Assembly (NCBI GenBank): GCA_964598225.1
Contig: CAZRBG010000020.1
Coordinates: 20,074 to 84,073 of the forward strand
DNA from: SG8-4 sp964598225
GTDB taxonomy: Bacteria > Planctomycetota > Phycisphaerae > Sedimentisphaerales > Anaerobacaceae
Length of the DNA stretch: 64,000 nt
Direction of reading: 5' to 3'
The position numbers and the translations under genes are program-made. This document shows positions 62,390-64,000 of this stretch, piece by piece. Within the stretch, counting starts at the first letter, position 1; the number at the start of each line of letters is the position of its first letter. The notes under the pieces were generated by a model that ran no database searches, was not told the DNA's origin, and saw only the letters and a list, made by a program, of their open reading frames with translations.

Positions 62390-64000
62390 TCAATTCTCGC
62401 TCGGCGCTTTGATAAGAACCGCCTCGCCGTCAACTACCAGGAGCACATCGCCTCCGAGAGCGATACTCCCCTGTCGATTCGTTCTTGCCAGCTTTTGCGC
62501 CAGTTCGATGAACTCCTCCGAACCGAATTCGATAACCTTTGTCGGCTCAACCTGTGTTTCATTATCGACCAGAACACTATCAACCCAGCGGTTCCCTCGG
62601 CGGTAATATGTCCGGTCGTTGATCTGCTGGACCGTACCGATCGAGACACGCTGCATTTTCTCGTCGAAATAGACATTGCCGTAATTCAGCGATTTCTGCC
62701 GCATTTGCGGCTGCATATTGTAACTCTGGCTGACCGCGCCCAATCCCGAGCGATCGCGCATCGCACGACTTTCGAGCACTCTTCCGGCCTCTCGCAACAC
62801 CTCCGGCCTATCAGCCAGATCTGTTCCCTCTCTCGCCAGAAACGCCGTGTATTCAGTCAGAATGCCGAACTCGGTTGAAAGATGCACTATTTCATCGACC
62901 AGCTCCTTAACCTTTGGATCATCCTTGGATGTGGCCGGGTCTGCTCCCATCTGCCGCACGGCATCGACAAGTCGAGCAATCTTCCTGCTGGCCCACAGCC
63001 GCGGGACAAAGCCGTTTCGCACATCCGCCTTATCGGGCTTGAATGTGAACTTGAACTTGCGCTGCCTGCCGAGGTAATTGCCGCTGAACTTGAAGACAAT
63101 GTCGCTCTTGCCTACGTATTGCCCCAGCAGCACGAGCTGATCGCCTTCGAACAGGTCCGGCAGCTCCTCCGGTATAATGTCACGCGTGCGACCCATCGCG
63201 GGTGTGCCGTCCGCTTTTATGACCTCCAGTTCCACATCCGCAAGTATCGGGCCTGTCAACTTCCTGAAGACCCGGCCTATCTTGACCTCGACGTCTTCTT
63301 CCGGAAGGACGAATTCGGCCGTCGCACGCGATTCGGTCGCCATCTTCTCCAACAGCGGAGCGTTTACGTGGAGTCCAACGCCGAAAGTGAACACCCGCCG
63401 ATGGTGGGGATTCGATTTGATTACGAGGTTACGAATCGCCACCTCGGATGTTTGTCCCACGGTGGGAAGTCCGTCGGTCAGGAATAAGACTATCGGCAGC
63501 ATCCCTTTTCTCGGCTCCTGGCCCAGCGCCTCGGCCAGTGCATCGTGTATGTTAGTCCCGCCGGTGGCCGTTATGCCCTGAATGTAAGCTTGTGCCGCTG
63601 CCTCGCTCTCCTTGTTCTTCAGGACCGAATTCTTCGAGAACCACTGCACGGTGTTGTTGTAGATGATGACGTTAAATGCCTCTGTCTTTCTCAGCCCCGC
63701 GATAATTTGAAGAGCAGCTTCTTTGACCTGCTCGATCTTCTCGTTTCTCATGCTGCCCGAGCGATCTATAACCAGTGTTACCTCACGCTTAATCGAATCG
63801 GCTTGGTCGGAAACCGTCACATCCGGCGGCAAACCGGCAAGCAGCAGGAAGTAGCCGCCGCCGACCTTTTTCTCAGGATAGGCGAACGTCGAGGCCGTTA
63901 CGCCGTTTTCCTGGGTCAGATATGAAAAGCGAAAAGGCCCCGGCTCCAATGGCACTGTCATGTCTAAGTAATTGTCACGGTATGATTTATAAGCCACTTG
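62390..64000 (-). CDS. VIT/VWA-domain protein, 5' end beyond window
   Basis: At least 536 codons; the frame is open at the right edge. VWA domain with the MIDAS 'LVIDRSGSMRNEK', 'TATGGTNIHDALAEAL' and 'LFLTDGLPTVGQ'. N-terminal to it 'LTQENGVTASTFAYPE' suggests the end of a VIT domain, as in inter-alpha-trypsin-inhibitor heavy-chain-like bacterial proteins. The C-terminal part contains 'YNMQPQMRQKSLNYGNVYFD'. Operon with the VWA protein at 61177. Confidence 0.85.
   Translation of the reverse strand, partial: QVAYKSYRDNYLDMTVPLEPGPFRFSYLTQENGVTASTFAYPEKKVGGGYFLLLAGLPPDVTVSDQADSIKREVTLVIDRSGSMRNEKIEQVKEAALQIIAGLRKTEAFNVIIYNNTVQWFSKNSVLKNKESEAAAQAYIQGITATGGTNIHDALAEALGQEPRKGMLPIVLFLTDGLPTVGQTSEVAIRNLVIKSNPHHRRVFTFGVGLHVNAPLLEKMATESRATAEFVLPEEDVEVKIGRVFRKLTGPILADVELEVIKADGTPAMGRTRDIIPEELPDLFEGDQLVLLGQYVGKSDIVFKFSGNYLGRQRKFKFTFKPDKADVRNGFVPRLWASRKIARLVDAVRQMGADPATSKDDPKVKELVDEIVHLSTEFGILTEYTAFLAREGTDLADRPEVLREAGRVLESRAMRDRSGLGAVSQSYNMQPQMRQKSLNYGNVYFDEKMQRVSIGTVQQINDRTYYRRGNRWVDSVLVDNETQVEPTKVIEFGSEEFIELAQKLARTNRQGSIALGGDVLLVVDGEAVLIKAPSEN

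Noticed and set aside
1..64000. tRNA, rRNA or CRISPR
   Set aside because: No T-loop/anticodon arrangement, rRNA-like stretch or regular repeat-spacer pattern was recognised by eye; a tRNAscan or CRISPR finder run would settle it.

Overview
The window reads as chromosome of a Gram-negative, polysaccharide-degrading bacterium, most likely a planctomycete (Phycisphaerae-like). This is an inference from gene content: a secreted DUF1080 protein, an H-X9-DG-type pseudopilin, PQQ-like beta-propeller proteins, twin-arginine Gfo/Idh/MocA and TIM-barrel sugar enzymes, VIT/VWA proteins, and a complete-looking L-rhamnose cluster. An outer membrane with lipid A is suggested by an LpxL-type acyltransferase and a WaaP-type sugar kinase. 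No rRNA, tRNA or CRISPR array was recognised.

Layout. 1-10.3 kb: a ceramidase-family protein cut by the left edge, an M14 peptidase, a pseudopilin, an MBL hydrolase pair, a DUF1080-PHP fusion and an anchored SGNH protein. 10.3-15.4 kb: a minus-strand operon of TIM-barrel enzyme, beta-helix protein and PQQ-like propeller. 15.4-17.7 kb: a decayed stretch with a TAG-interrupted gene, a small membrane protein, and a PaeR7I/XhoI-type endonuclease fused by deletion to an N-terminally truncated methyltransferase. 17.9-28 kb: GNAT, SppA, acyltransferase, DUF4139 protein, a two-component system, an ECF sigma factor with a putative anti-sigma partner, and ArfB. 28-38.6 kb: a plus-strand fructan-type operon (sugar porter, GH32, Gfo/Idh/MocA, HEAT protein, beta-helix, propeller). 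38.6-44 kb: an L-fucose-isomerase-family enzyme, a dehydrogenase-complex E2 and a fused E1 alpha-beta. 45.6-54.5 kb: a rhamnose operon on the minus strand (rhaB, PHP protein, MDR dehydrogenase, rhaA, NCS1-type permease, a 58-residue membrane protein, class II aldolase). 54.7-64 kb: ligA-ribD, a toxin-antitoxin pair, an LPS-type kinase, thrC and a VIT/VWA operon cut by the right edge.

How it fits together. The secreted enzymes and the two sugar operons indicate a specialist in plant or algal polysaccharides and deoxysugars. Rhamnose would be isomerised, phosphorylated and cleaved to DHAP and lactaldehyde, and the E1/E2 complex could feed pyruvate or another 2-oxoacid to acyl-CoA.

The most striking signal is a set of short palindromic repeats. 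They lie in several intergenic gaps, and two copies sit in frame inside otherwise intact genes: rhamnulokinase (84 bp, 28 extra residues) and the M14 peptidase. This recalls the Rickettsia palindromic elements that insert into proteins.
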